A stretch of 64,000 nucleotides of DNA from Maribacter sp. PR1 (lineage in GTDB: Bacteria > Bacteroidota > Bacteroidia > Flavobacteriales > Flavobacteriaceae), in assembly GCF_028464145.1 (NCBI RefSeq), contig NZ_JAQPCG010000008.1, positions 1 through 64,000 of the forward strand, written 5' to 3'. The notes under the pieces are model-generated. The model worked only from the letters and a program-made list of their open reading frames with translations, was not told the origin of the DNA and searched no databases. This document shows, one piece after another, positions 25,751-34,919 of this stretch (within the stretch, counting starts at the first letter, position 1; every line of letters starts with the position of its first letter). The translations under genes were made by a program, and so were the position numbers.

Positions 25751-26581
25751 ATGAAAAGAAGAGATTTTTTAGTTCGTTCATCATTGTTAACAGCTGGTAC
25801 AGCACTTCTACCTTCCTATGGTTTCGCCATGGAAACGGAACAAAAATTTGGGGTCCAGCTCTATAGTTTTAGAGACCAAATGGCGAAGGACCCATTAGGG
25901 ACACTTGAAGCAATTGCTTCTATTGGTTTGAAAGAAATTGAGTCTGCCAAAAGTAGTAAAGGGCATTATTATGGGCTCACCCCAAAGAGTATGAAGCAGG
26001 CCTGCGAAGACCTCGGAATGAAATTAGTCAGCGGACATGTTCACTTAGACCAGGATTTTGAAAAGACGATGGAAGAGGCTGCAGCTTCAGGACAGGACTA
26101 TTTAATTTGTTCCTCAATGCCTTCCAATGGGCAAACCGTAGATAATTATAAAAAAGTTGCAGAGGAGTTTAATAAAGCTGGGGAGGCCTGCGAAAAACTG
26201 GGTATTCATTTCGGCTATCATAATCATGAGTACGAATTTGAATCAGATCAAGGACAAGTACTTTACGATATCCTAATGGACAATACAGAACCTGACCTTG
26301 TGCATATGGAACTGGATTTGGGGTGGGTCATTGTCGCTGGTAAGGATCCTCTGGATTATTTTAAAAGATATCCCGGTCGCTTTCCTTTGTGGCACCTTAA
26401 GGATATGAATATGGCCGAAAAAGAAAGTACTGAATTCGGCAAAGGTGGATTGGATATTAAAGCCATGATGAACAACCAAGAAGCCTCTGGAGTAAAACAT
26501 ATTTTAATTGAACAGGAGGAGTATGCAAGTACACCTTTGGAAAGTATGAAGCACAACATGGAATTCCTAAAGCAACTATAA
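25751..26581 (+). CDS. Tat-exported sugar phosphate isomerase/epimerase-like TIM barrel
   Basis: The 276-residue protein starts KRRDFLVRSS, a twin-arginine signal. An AP-endonuclease-2/xylose-isomerase-like TIM barrel follows, with FGVQLYSFRD at the start, GYHNHEYEF in the middle, MELDLGWVIVAGKDP and WHLKDM with metal-binding His/Asp/Glu. Its export implies a periplasmic sugar or sugar-derivative substrate. The next gene begins at the base after its stop, so the two are surely cotranscribed. Reaction not determined; many relatives are 3-keto-sugar or sugar-acid epimerases or isomerases. Confidence 0.87.
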   Translation: MKRRDFLVRSSLLTAGTALLPSYGFAMETEQKFGVQLYSFRDQMAKDPLGTLEAIASIGLKEIESAKSSKGHYYGLTPKSMKQACEDLGMKLVSGHVHLDQDFEKTMEEAAASGQDYLICSSMPSNGQTVDNYKKVAEEFNKAGEACEKLGIHFGYHNHEYEFESDQGQVLYDILMDNTEPDLVHMELDLGWVIVAGKDPLDYFKRYPGRFPLWHLKDMNMAEKESTEFGKGGLDIKAMMNNQEASGVKHILIEQEEYASTPLESMKHNMEFLKQL

Positions 26582-28234
26582 ATGCGGAAGTATTACATCT
26601 CCATCCTAACCCTTTCGTTGATAAGCATCCTATCCTGTAATAATCAAGAAAACACCCCTTATGATATTCTTATAAGAAACGGTCAAATCTTGGATGGTTC
26701 GGGTGAAAAATCATTCGTTGGTGATATCGCTATAAATGCCGATACTATTGCTGCCATAGGTGAGTTAGGTCGGGCTCAAGGAAAACAAGAAATCGACGCT
26801 ACCGATCTTTCCGTTTCCCCAGGATTTATAAACATGTTGAGTTGGGCCAATGTGGCCTTAATTGAGGATGGGCGATCACAGGGGGATATACGACAAGGAG
26901 TTACTTTAGAGGTACTTGGCGAGGGATCTTCCATGGGGCCCCTTAATGGAAACATGAAAAAAGAAATGAAAGAAGGTCAAGGTGATATCAAATACGATAT
27001 TCCATGGACCTCTTTGGGTGAGTATTTAACACATTTAGAAACTAAAGGAATATCCACCAACGTGGCCTCTTTCGTGGGCAATGCAACACTGCGCGAGTAT
27101 GCCATTGGAATTGAAAAGAGACCCCCTACCGAAGCGGAGATGGATACCATGAAAAATCTACTTCGCCAAGGAATGGAAGAAGGTGCTATGGGGCTATCAA
27201 CCTCATTGATATATGTTCCCAGCGGCCATGCCCAAACCGATGAAATCATTGAATTGGCCAAAATTGTTTCTGAATACAATGGAATGTACATTTCCCATAT
27301 CAGGGACGAAGAAGGGGGACTTTTGGAAGCGGTGGATGAATTGATTACCATATCGCGTGAAGCAAAGCTCCCTGCGGAAATTTATCATTTTAAAGCTTCT
27401 GGAAATGCAAATTGGCATTTATTGGACAGCGCCATTACAATCGTAAACAATGCTCGAGAAAATGGTTTAAATATTACTACGGATATGTACATGTACAATG
27501 CCAGTTCCACAGGACTGAATGTAGTGTTACCGGCTTGGGCCAAAGAAGGTGGGCATAAATCCACCATTACCTTGATGGAGAACCCGGCAACCCGAAAAAG
27601 AATGATGGATGAAATTGATTTTCATGTGCCACCCGAAAATATTTTGTTGGTAGGGTTTAGAAATAAGGAGCTGCGTAATCTCATCGGCAAGACCCTGGCA
27701 GAGGTGGCTGAAGAAAGACTAAAATCAGCTAATGAGACTTTGGTCGACCTCATCTATGAAGATGATAGTAGAATACAGGTCGTGTACTTTTCTATGTCCA
27801 AGGAAAACATCAAGAAAAAATTAAAACTTCCCTATATGAGTATTTGTTCCGATGCTGGTTCTTATAGCACAGAAGGCGTCTTTCTAGAACAAAGTACGCA
27901 CCCAAGGGCTTATGGTTCTTTTGCTAGACTCTTGGGTCATTTCGTGCGCGAGGAAAAAGTTATATCATTAGAGGAAGCTATTTACAAATTAACTACCCTC
28001 CCGGCCACCAATTTAAAATTGAAAAAAAGAGGTGCTTTAAAACAGGGATACTTTGCAGATGTGTTAATTTTTGACCCTAAAACCATAACGGCCAATGCAA
28101 CTTTTGAGAAACCGCACCAATACGCGACCGGAATGAAGCATGTTTTTGTAAATGGCGGTCATGTTCTAAATGATGGAGAGCATACAGGTACCTTTTCAGG
28201 TAGGTTCGTAAAGGGTCCGGGTGCGACGGATTAA
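26582..28234 (+). CDS. D-aminoacylase / N-acyl-D-amino-acid deacylase-like amidohydrolase, lipoprotein
   Basis: The 550-residue lipoprotein (lipobox ISILSC, about Cys19) belongs to the amidohydrolase superfamily. It shows an N-terminal beta segment (YDILIRNGQILDGSGEKSF), the D-aminoacylase-type GLSTSLIYVPSGHAQTDEII, YISHIRDEEGGL with metal-ligand His, a later SDAGSYSTEGV (metal Asp) and the C-terminal return GALKQGYFADVLIFDP. The usual HxH after the first strand appears altered: the text reads SPGFINMLSWANVAL where D/H-containing motifs are expected, so metal ligation may differ. Cotranscribed with the TIM-barrel gene and followed by an SMP-30 gene. Confidence 0.85.
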   Translation: MRKYYISILTLSLISILSCNNQENTPYDILIRNGQILDGSGEKSFVGDIAINADTIAAIGELGRAQGKQEIDATDLSVSPGFINMLSWANVALIEDGRSQGDIRQGVTLEVLGEGSSMGPLNGNMKKEMKEGQGDIKYDIPWTSLGEYLTHLETKGISTNVASFVGNATLREYAIGIEKRPPTEAEMDTMKNLLRQGMEEGAMGLSTSLIYVPSGHAQTDEIIELAKIVSEYNGMYISHIRDEEGGLLEAVDELITISREAKLPAEIYHFKASGNANWHLLDSAITIVNNARENGLNITTDMYMYNASSTGLNVVLPAWAKEGGHKSTITLMENPATRKRMMDEIDFHVPPENILLVGFRNKELRNLIGKTLAEVAEERLKSANETLVDLIYEDDSRIQVVYFSMSKENIKKKLKLPYMSICSDAGSYSTEGVFLEQSTHPRAYGSFARLLGHFVREEKVISLEEAIYKLTTLPATNLKLKKRGALKQGYFADVLIFDPKTITANATFEKPHQYATGMKHVFVNGGHVLNDGEHTGTFSGRFVKGPGATD

Positions 28235-28269
28235 ACTTTAAAACAAATACTATAATTATTTACTTAACA

Positions 28270-29154
28270 ATGAAATCCATAAATACATTTTTAGCTTTAC
28301 TTCTTTTGAACTCCTTTATTACCGCTCAAGACATTGTCAAAGAGGGTGAATCACTATCCTTGGTATCTGATTCATTTGAGTTTACGGAAGGTCCGGCAGT
28401 CGATAAGGAGGGAAATATTTTTTTTACCGATCAACCCAATGACCGCATCGTTAAATGGGACGCAAAGACCAATACTGTTTCAGATTGGATGCACCCCAGT
28501 GGAAGGTCCAACGGGCTCTATTTTGACCACCAAGGAAATTTGATATCCTGTGCCGATGAAAAAAACCAATTATGGAAAATTGATTCAGATAAGAACGTTA
28601 CGGTACTCGTAGACAAATTTGAAGGAAAATTTCTAGGCGGACCCAATGATGTATGGGTAGACCCACAAGGAGGAATATACATAACCGACCCCCTTTACAA
28701 AAGAGATTGGTGGAAAAATCGAACACCAGAGGTAGAGAAAAGACGTGTTTACTATTTGGCTCCTGGGAGCAATTCACTGACCATTGTTGCCGAAGACTTG
28801 GTTATGCCCAATGGTATTGTAGGCTCCAAGAATGGCAAAAAGTTATTTATCGCCGATCCGGGTGATAAAAAAACATATGTTTATAAAATAAATAAAGACG
28901 GAAGCCTTACAGATCGTAAACTTTTTTGTGAAATGGGGTCAGATGGTATGACCCTGGACAATAAAGGCAACCTTTACCTAACTGGAAATGGAGTTACCGT
29001 ATTTAATAAATCAGGAAAAAAAATAAAACATATAAAGATTCCAAAGGGATGGACAGCCAACGTAACTCTTGGCGGCCCTGATAGGGACATTCTATTCATA
29101 ACCGCTTTAGATGCGGTATATACCCTACAAATGAAGGTTAAAGGAATAAACTAA
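28270..29154 (+). CDS. SMP-30/gluconolactonase-family protein, exported
   Basis: The 294-residue protein has a signal peptide (FLALLLLNSFITAQ) and a six-bladed beta-propeller of the SMP-30 type. FTEGPAVDKEGNIFFTDQPN is the first metal-site blade, followed by SNGLYFDHQGNLISC, GPNDVWVDPQGGIYITDP and MPNGIVGSKNGKKLFIADPG. Family members are Ca/Zn-dependent lactonases, often opening sugar lactones made by periplasmic dehydrogenases. It lies 35 bases after the amidohydrolase gene and fits a periplasmic sugar-oxidation route. Confidence 0.9.
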   Translation: MKSINTFLALLLLNSFITAQDIVKEGESLSLVSDSFEFTEGPAVDKEGNIFFTDQPNDRIVKWDAKTNTVSDWMHPSGRSNGLYFDHQGNLISCADEKNQLWKIDSDKNVTVLVDKFEGKFLGGPNDVWVDPQGGIYITDPLYKRDWWKNRTPEVEKRRVYYLAPGSNSLTIVAEDLVMPNGIVGSKNGKKLFIADPGDKKTYVYKINKDGSLTDRKLFCEMGSDGMTLDNKGNLYLTGNGVTVFNKSGKKIKHIKIPKGWTANVTLGGPDRDILFITALDAVYTLQMKVKGIN

Positions 29155-29172
29155 TCAATTAAAAATCTTATC

Positions 29173-29631
29173 ATGGCCTGGAAAAACCTGTTTGACAAAA
29201 AAGAATCCGAGGAAACCATTGAACGTATACAAAAGCTTACTCCGGAGAAACAGCCTAACTGGGGTAAAATGAATGTATCCCAAATGTTGGCCCATTGCAA
29301 TGTTGCCTATGAAACCATCTATACCGATAAGCATCCAAAACCAAAGGGGTTTAAAAAATTTCTGGTAAAATTATTGGCAAAAAACGCGGTTGTTGGTCCA
29401 AAACCTTACAAAAAAAATGGTCCGACCTCACCTATCTTTAAAATAAGTGATGCACGGGATTTTGAAAACGAAAAAAATAAGCTAATTGGTCATATTAGAA
29501 AAACCCAAGAATTGGGAGCGAATCATTTTGAAGGCAAGGATTCCTATGCTTTTGGACCACTGAACAAATCTGAATGGAACACCCTTTTCTCCAAACATCT
29601 AGACCATCATTTGCAACAGTTTGGGGTATGA
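29173..29631 (+). CDS. DUF1569 (DinB-like) protein
   Basis: This 152-residue soluble protein has the features of DUF1569, a four-helix-bundle DinB-like family: WGKMNVSQMLAHCNVAYE near residue 36 (metal-ligand-type His) and SKHLDHHLQQFGV at the end. It lacks a signal peptide. It follows SMP-30 at 18 bases and is probably in the same transcript. Family function unsettled; thiol- or metal-dependent chemistry is typical of DinB relatives. Confidence 0.82.
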   Translation: MAWKNLFDKKESEETIERIQKLTPEKQPNWGKMNVSQMLAHCNVAYETIYTDKHPKPKGFKKFLVKLLAKNAVVGPKPYKKNGPTSPIFKISDARDFENEKNKLIGHIRKTQELGANHFEGKDSYAFGPLNKSEWNTLFSKHLDHHLQQFGV

Positions 29632-29638
29632 TTATGAA

Positions 29639-30103
29639 TTATTGTTTTTCATAAACGTAACTTAAAACCCCTGGAAGGCTTTCTCCCTTGGTTTCTGTAA
29701 GTACGGTCCCGTTCAAGGCAAGATTCGTGAAATTTACGTCGTTCAGATTCAGTTGATTATTTTGAAATATATAATTACCTGAGTAGGTAAAAGAAGCAGC
29801 ACATTGTACAGCATAAAAATCTCCGGTAACCGGTGTTATATTTAAATCCGTCAAGGTTAGATTCCAAGTATTATTCTCGTTAATAGTTAAGACTCCATTT
29901 AGGCACGGTAACTCGTCCACCATGTTTGTCGATGATGTTCCGTCTTCATTTGGGTCTAGAGGGATACTTATATTCACTTGAGTGAGATTCCAAGTTCCTA
30001 CCACCAAGGAATTGTCCACTGTAACAGTTTCACCATCATCCGAAGAACACGAAAAAATTATAATAACAAGACTTATGGAAAAAAGGGATTTTAAGAATTT
30101 CAT
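29639..30103 (-). CDS. lipocalin-like lipoprotein
   Basis: This 154-residue lipoprotein (IIFSCSSDDGE, lipobox Cys19) reads like the small lipocalin-like proteins that are common in Bacteroidetes (VVGTWNLTQVNI at the first strand, NNTWNLTLTDLNI, YSGNYIFQNNQLNLND). A binding role at the cell surface is possible but not shown. It is convergent with the DUF1569 gene (7 bases apart). Confidence 0.7.
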   Translation of the reverse strand: MKFLKSLFSISLVIIIFSCSSDDGETVTVDNSLVVGTWNLTQVNISIPLDPNEDGTSSTNMVDELPCLNGVLTINENNTWNLTLTDLNITPVTGDFYAVQCAASFTYSGNYIFQNNQLNLNDVNFTNLALNGTVLTETKGESLPGVLSYVYEKQ

Positions 30104-30182
30104 AGCTGACTTTTAGGTAATATTAAAAAAATTGAACAAATAAAAAGTCTTAAAATCTAATTTAACATCTTCACGAAATGTC

Positions 30183-32381
30183 TTACTTGACCAAATCGAA
30201 CATTCTTGTATACTTAATTATAAAACTGTTATTAAGTGGATCCCCGTCACGTAAATTATAATTATATACCAAAAATAATCCCGTATTGGCGCGCTCCAAC
30301 CAACCAAACCTAATATTAGCTGCCCATAATTTATCGGACGTATTATGCTGTATCAATCCTTGAATATAAACATTAGGTTTAAAAGAATAGGACAGTTGGG
30401 TCCGAAGGATATTTGCCGTAAAATCTCCAAAGGGCAATTGAAAGTTATTGTATTGAAAGGTAACCTCCGAATTAAACCGATCACCTATTCGATAGGCAGC
30501 CGATATGCTCTCAACAAATCTAGTTCCTCCAAAAGAACCCCCAATAACAGATCTTAAATTTACTGAAAATGGTTTGCTTCTATTCGTGAAAAATACAATT
30601 TGTGATTCTACATGGTCGTAACTTCCAGGTTGTACAATTACGTTATCCCCACGCGAAATATCAAAGGGAAAAACAACGCCTTCTTTGGTTACATTTACTC
30701 CGGTATGGAGTTCGGTCCCGCTTTTCCACTCAAAATGATTATCCAAATGAAGAAAACTTGTTTCTAAAAATCCATCAAAATTCCAATACCCCCGATAGGA
30801 TATATGTGGCCGGTATTCCAAAATCTTAGAATTGGGGTTCTTCGGTCGTAAATGATACAGGACGAGCCCTTCTGGCTTTTTGAACGCTGAACGTAGTAAA
30901 AAACCCACTTCTGGATTAAAGCCTTGGCCAACCTCTGTATAAGCAGCCCTTAATTCCCAATTGTTCCAGTTGTAATCTCCTTGGATTTTATAAGAATTCG
31001 AATTAATGGTATCATTTGGATCCGAAGTATGCGCAAAAAATCCAGAAATGCGCGCTTTACTGCCCAATCCTAGTTTTCCATCCAAAGCAAGAGTTCGGTT
31101 AAAATCATCAGATTGAAGTCCTTCCTTATTGATGATTGCAGCCCCCAAAGCTGTTCTCCCCTTGAACTCATGGTTAACCCTGGCTACGGTAAAATTATTG
31201 GCCTCTATACCCACATCAGATACTTCCTCGGTCCACATACTCAAAAGTCCTACGTTCGTCCTATTAAGTTTGCCAGATAGTCTTGCTCCCCCTATAATGG
31301 GAACAATATTACCATTTTCACCTATGCCAATGCGCCTACTAAAGAACAAATCTACTTCCCCAGGACTTCCCACACTGAACAAACCTGCATTCTCCAAAAA
31401 GAAAGGACGTTTTTCGGGAAAAAATAGATTAAAACGGTCCAAGTTTACTTGTTGATCATCCACTTCTACCTGGGCAAAATCCGTGTTGTAGGTCAAATCT
31501 AGGGTTAGACTTGGCGTCACACTGTATTTGACATCTCCGCCTGCATCGAACTTATAGTTGGATTTTGGGTCGATTACAGTATTATCCTTGGACACACTTC
31601 CCAAAACATATGGAATTACCTTCAGATTTCCAGGACTTCGCAAATCCAACCCTGTCAAGTTTCCGGCAAGGGACAATCTTTTAAGGTCCAGGCCAAGTGG
31701 AATTGGAGACCAATAGGCTATTTCGTTCGATTTTCTTATGTTTCTTCTAAAATTGATACCCCAATCCTTACCAGACTGAAAACGAAGCGTCCTCAGGGGA
31801 ATTGCGAATTCAGCGCTCCAACCATAATCCCCAACACTTGCCTTTACTTCCCAAGAACCGTCCCAATTCAAATTAAAACCGCCTATAGTGCCCCCTTGTT
31901 GTCTGTTTGCGTTAAAATTTCCTTGTCCTTCATTGTCCACTTGTGCATCATACTCAACTCCTAAAGAATTTGTACCGAACACAAAACCATTCTGGCCATC
32001 CTTATACGTGTCTAAAATAAATAAAAAAGCATCCGTATTGTCCAAATCGGCGTCCCTTCTAGCGTCCGAGACCACTAAATTATTCGGTTGGGAATCATAG
32101 CATACAACAGATACAAAAAAGGTCTCCGCAGTGTAAGCAATTCTTATTTCCGTTTTTTCCGATGCCGGAATACCAAAATTAGGTTGTGTCTGTGTTAAGT
32201 TTCCAATAGGTTCTATGGACTGCCAAACCTCATCATTTATTACAAGGCCATCTATTAAAGGTTCTTCTTCGATGGAAACGGCCAAGGCCGTAGGCCTGAC
32301 AACATCTATATTTTGAGAATACAGGAGATTTAAATTAAGAAATAAAGAAAAGAGCGGAAGAATCTTAACGAATTTGGTCAT
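30183..32381 (-). CDS. DUF5916 outer-membrane protein with N-terminal CBM9-like domain
   Basis: From ATG 32381 the protein is about 732 residues with a signal peptide. Residues about 30-210 form a CBM9-like sugar-binding fold (PLIDGLVINDEVWQSIEPI, SDARRDADLDNTDAFLFIL). The rest is the DUF5916 beta-barrel with alternating strands (FFPEKRPFFLENAGLFSVG, the family signature). DUF5916 proteins are abundant in Bacteroidetes, probably outer-membrane, with no proven substrate. The upstream in-frame ATG at 32411 would add ten residues ahead of the signal peptide; I prefer 32381. Neighbours are a lipocalin-like gene and an aquaporin. Confidence 0.87.
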   Translation of the reverse strand: MTKFVKILPLFSLFLNLNLLYSQNIDVVRPTALAVSIEEEPLIDGLVINDEVWQSIEPIGNLTQTQPNFGIPASEKTEIRIAYTAETFFVSVVCYDSQPNNLVVSDARRDADLDNTDAFLFILDTYKDGQNGFVFGTNSLGVEYDAQVDNEGQGNFNANRQQGGTIGGFNLNWDGSWEVKASVGDYGWSAEFAIPLRTLRFQSGKDWGINFRRNIRKSNEIAYWSPIPLGLDLKRLSLAGNLTGLDLRSPGNLKVIPYVLGSVSKDNTVIDPKSNYKFDAGGDVKYSVTPSLTLDLTYNTDFAQVEVDDQQVNLDRFNLFFPEKRPFFLENAGLFSVGSPGEVDLFFSRRIGIGENGNIVPIIGGARLSGKLNRTNVGLLSMWTEEVSDVGIEANNFTVARVNHEFKGRTALGAAIINKEGLQSDDFNRTLALDGKLGLGSKARISGFFAHTSDPNDTINSNSYKIQGDYNWNNWELRAAYTEVGQGFNPEVGFLLRSAFKKPEGLVLYHLRPKNPNSKILEYRPHISYRGYWNFDGFLETSFLHLDNHFEWKSGTELHTGVNVTKEGVVFPFDISRGDNVIVQPGSYDHVESQIVFFTNRSKPFSVNLRSVIGGSFGGTRFVESISAAYRIGDRFNSEVTFQYNNFQLPFGDFTANILRTQLSYSFKPNVYIQGLIQHNTSDKLWAANIRFGWLERANTGLFLVYNYNLRDGDPLNNSFIIKYTRMFDLVK

Positions 32382-32578
32382 GGTTGGCGGTTGGTCGATA
32401 AGGATGAACATACCAATATACTACATTTTGTACTGTGATAAATCCTTAATTCAAATAATCAATAATTGGTATTATGAAGCATAATTGGAATAGAATTCAC
32501 CGTTACCAAAGGAAAAATTGTAGTAACCTGAAAATCCATCTATTTTTTTTATCTTTTACAACTTAAATTAGATAACCA

Positions 32579-33301
32579 ATGACCGCATATATTTTTGAAT
32601 TCATAGGCACAGGTATGCTCATTCTTATAGGGAATGGGGTCGTAGCCAATTTAGTATTAAAAGGAACTAAAGGTGCGGATAGTGGTTGGGTAGGTATATC
32701 CCTTGCCTGGGGAATAGCAGTGTTCATTGGGGTGTTTATCTCTGCAGATGTAAGTGGCGCCCATATAAACCCGGCCGTAACCATTGGTTTGGCCACAGCA
32801 GGAAAATTCTCTTGGTCCATGGTTCCCGGTTATATAATTGCACAAATTTTAGGAGCCATGATGGGAAATTTTCTCGTCTGGTTAACCTACAAAAAGCAAT
32901 ATGAACACACCGAGGATGAAGATGCAATACTCGCCACCTTTAGTACTGCACCGGCAATTAGAAGTTTAGGTTGGAACCTAGTTACGGAAATAATTGGAAC
33001 CTTTGCTTTGGTTTTCGGTGTATTTTATATCGCTGGAGGTGCTTTGGCCAACGAACCTATTTCTTTAGGTTCCTTGGACGCTCTTCCTGTCGCACTTTTA
33101 GTCATGGGGATAGGGTTTGGTCTCGGTGGTCCTACGGGTTACGCGATTAATCCGGCTCGGGATTTGGGCCCGAGGATAATGCATGCTATTTTGCCACTAA
33201 AGAATAAAGGTAAAAGTGATTGGGCCTATGCTTTAGTACCTATAGTTGGACCAATAATTGGAGCTGTTTTGGCTGCTCTTGCTTTTATCTTACTCAATTA
33301 A
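32579..33301 (+). CDS. aquaporin / glycerol facilitator (MIP family)
   Basis: This 240-residue channel has six membrane helices and both NPA boxes: SGAHINPAVTIGLA in the first half and GYAINPARDLGPR in the second. The Asp after the second NPA box (NPARD) is typical of glycerol facilitators of the GlpF type, so glycerol or polyol uptake is more likely than plain water. It is followed 12 bases later by an esterase gene, but no glycerol kinase is in the window. Confidence 0.92.
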   Translation: MTAYIFEFIGTGMLILIGNGVVANLVLKGTKGADSGWVGISLAWGIAVFIGVFISADVSGAHINPAVTIGLATAGKFSWSMVPGYIIAQILGAMMGNFLVWLTYKKQYEHTEDEDAILATFSTAPAIRSLGWNLVTEIIGTFALVFGVFYIAGGALANEPISLGSLDALPVALLVMGIGFGLGGPTGYAINPARDLGPRIMHAILPLKNKGKSDWAYALVPIVGPIIGAVLAALAFILLN

Positions 33302-33313
33302 ACTTCGCGTATT

Positions 33314-34180
33314 ATGAGAACAATTTTCTTAGGTTTATTTTTTTGTACGACCTCTATAATTTTCGCTCAAAAAATTATTGAATTACCCTTTAATACAAAT
33401 GATAATGTCCAATGGAAAGGAGGTGAAAAGGCATACTATTCGAATATTTGGCAAACCGATGTAGTTACCAATGTTTCTATCCCAACCATGGAAGTTTTTA
33501 GGCCTAACGAACCCAATGGCACAAGTGTAATCATTGCTCCCGGGGGAGGATTATATGCACTAAGTATTAAAAGTGAAGGTAACGATGTTGCAAAATGGCT
33601 CGCTGAAAAAGGAATAACGGCATTTGTACTTAAGTATAGACTGGTACCCACAGCAGAAGATGGTGTTAAAGAAATATCCGAAGAGGGAACAAGCAATCCT
33701 CAAAAAATTATGCAACGAGTCGAACCTGTTCTTCCACTTTCAATAGAAGACGGACTAGCTGCGATTAGGTATGTTCGAGCGAATGCATCAGAATATAACA
33801 TTAACCCTCAAAAAATTGGATTTATGGGCTTTTCGGCAGGTGGTGCGGTTACTATGGGTGTTGTTTATAATTACAATGAGGACAATAGACCGAATTTCAT
33901 AGTTCCGGTTTATCCTTGGACAACGGCTTTACCGGTTCAAAGTGCTCCCGAGGATGCTCCCCCCATGTTGGTTATCTGCGCCACGGACGACCCTCTAGGG
34001 CTTGCCGCCGGTAGTGTTGAATTGTATTCCTCATGGTTAAAGAGAAACAAAAACGCTGGTCTACATATGTATTCTAAAGGAGGTCACGGATTTGGAATGA
34101 AAAAACAAGATTTACCTTCGGACGATTGGATTCAACGATTTTATGATTGGTCGGAATTAGAAATCAATTCCCAAAAATAG
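33314..34180 (+). CDS. exported alpha/beta-hydrolase, BD-FAE/acetyl-xylan-esterase type
   Basis: The 288-residue enzyme has a signal peptide (GLFFCTTSIIFAQ). The oxyanion region IIAPGGGLYALS, the nucleophile elbow GFSAGGA, the acid near CATDDP and the base in GGHGFGM form a Ser-Asp-His esterase. Relatives remove acetyl or feruloyl groups from plant or algal polysaccharides, which suits the GH20 and CBM neighbours. A sugar-ester substrate is inferred. It is followed, 61 bases on, by an SGNH hydrolase. Confidence 0.88.
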   Translation: MRTIFLGLFFCTTSIIFAQKIIELPFNTNDNVQWKGGEKAYYSNIWQTDVVTNVSIPTMEVFRPNEPNGTSVIIAPGGGLYALSIKSEGNDVAKWLAEKGITAFVLKYRLVPTAEDGVKEISEEGTSNPQKIMQRVEPVLPLSIEDGLAAIRYVRANASEYNINPQKIGFMGFSAGGAVTMGVVYNYNEDNRPNFIVPVYPWTTALPVQSAPEDAPPMLVICATDDPLGLAAGSVELYSSWLKRNKNAGLHMYSKGGHGFGMKKQDLPSDDWIQRFYDWSELEINSQK

Positions 34181-34241
34181 AAACCCGAATGAATTTGATT
34201 CCACCAAATGCTTAACTTTAAACCCTACAAAAAATTCCAAA

Positions 34242-34910
34242 TTGAAACATATATTGAAGTTACTCCCAATTTGTATTATTTTCCTCGGAACAATTTCGTG
34301 CCTTCATGCCCAAAACAGTGAACGTTTTGCCAATGAAGTAAATGAACTTTCCAAAAGGAACGATTCGCTGTGGAATAAAAAAAGGGAGACCATAATTTTT
34401 ACAGGCAGCTCCAGTATTCGAAAATGGGATAATCTTCAAGAATCTTTTCCGGATCATCAAGTCTTAAATAGCGGTTTTGGTGGTTCCGAAGCTACTGATT
34501 TACTCTATTATTTGGATACTTTGGTTATAAAATATAATCCTACCAAAGTTTTTATTTATGAGGGTGACAACGATATTTCTGCAAAGAAAAAACCTAATGA
34601 AATAATAGAAACCACTGAGGCGATAGTAGAAAAAATTAGAAGAAGGAATTCCAATGTAAAAATTGTATTGATTTCCGCCAAACCAAGTATTAGTAGGTGG
34701 AAATTGAGAAGAAAATATAAAAGACTCAACCGGAAGTTCAAAAGAATGACAAAAAAAGATGAGTCACTACTTTTTGTAGATGTCTGGCATCCCATGTTAA
34801 ACAAAAGAAAACTAATGAAAGATCTCTTTGTTTCAGATGGTTTACATATGAATGCCAAAGGATACGATATATGGTATAATACCATGCAACATCTTGTAAA
34901 TAACCCCTAA
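34242..34910 (+). CDS. exported SGNH/GDSL-family hydrolase
   Basis: The 222-residue protein begins at TTG 34242, which opens a signal peptide ending in TISCLHAQ. Block I is IIFTGSSSIRKW (nucleophile Ser in GSSS), the middle has YEGDNDISA, and block V is SDGLHMNAKGY with catalytic Asp/His. It is a likely esterase or acyl hydrolase on carbohydrates, secreted to the periplasm. No upstream ATG is available in this frame, which supports the TTG start. It precedes the GH20 gene by 9 bases and is probably cotranscribed with it. Confidence 0.86.
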   Translation: MKHILKLLPICIIFLGTISCLHAQNSERFANEVNELSKRNDSLWNKKRETIIFTGSSSIRKWDNLQESFPDHQVLNSGFGGSEATDLLYYLDTLVIKYNPTKVFIYEGDNDISAKKKPNEIIETTEAIVEKIRRRNSNVKIVLISAKPSISRWKLRRKYKRLNRKFKRMTKKDESLLFVDVWHPMLNKRKLMKDLFVSDGLHMNAKGYDIWYNTMQHLVNNP

Positions 34911-34919
34911 AATTTAAAA

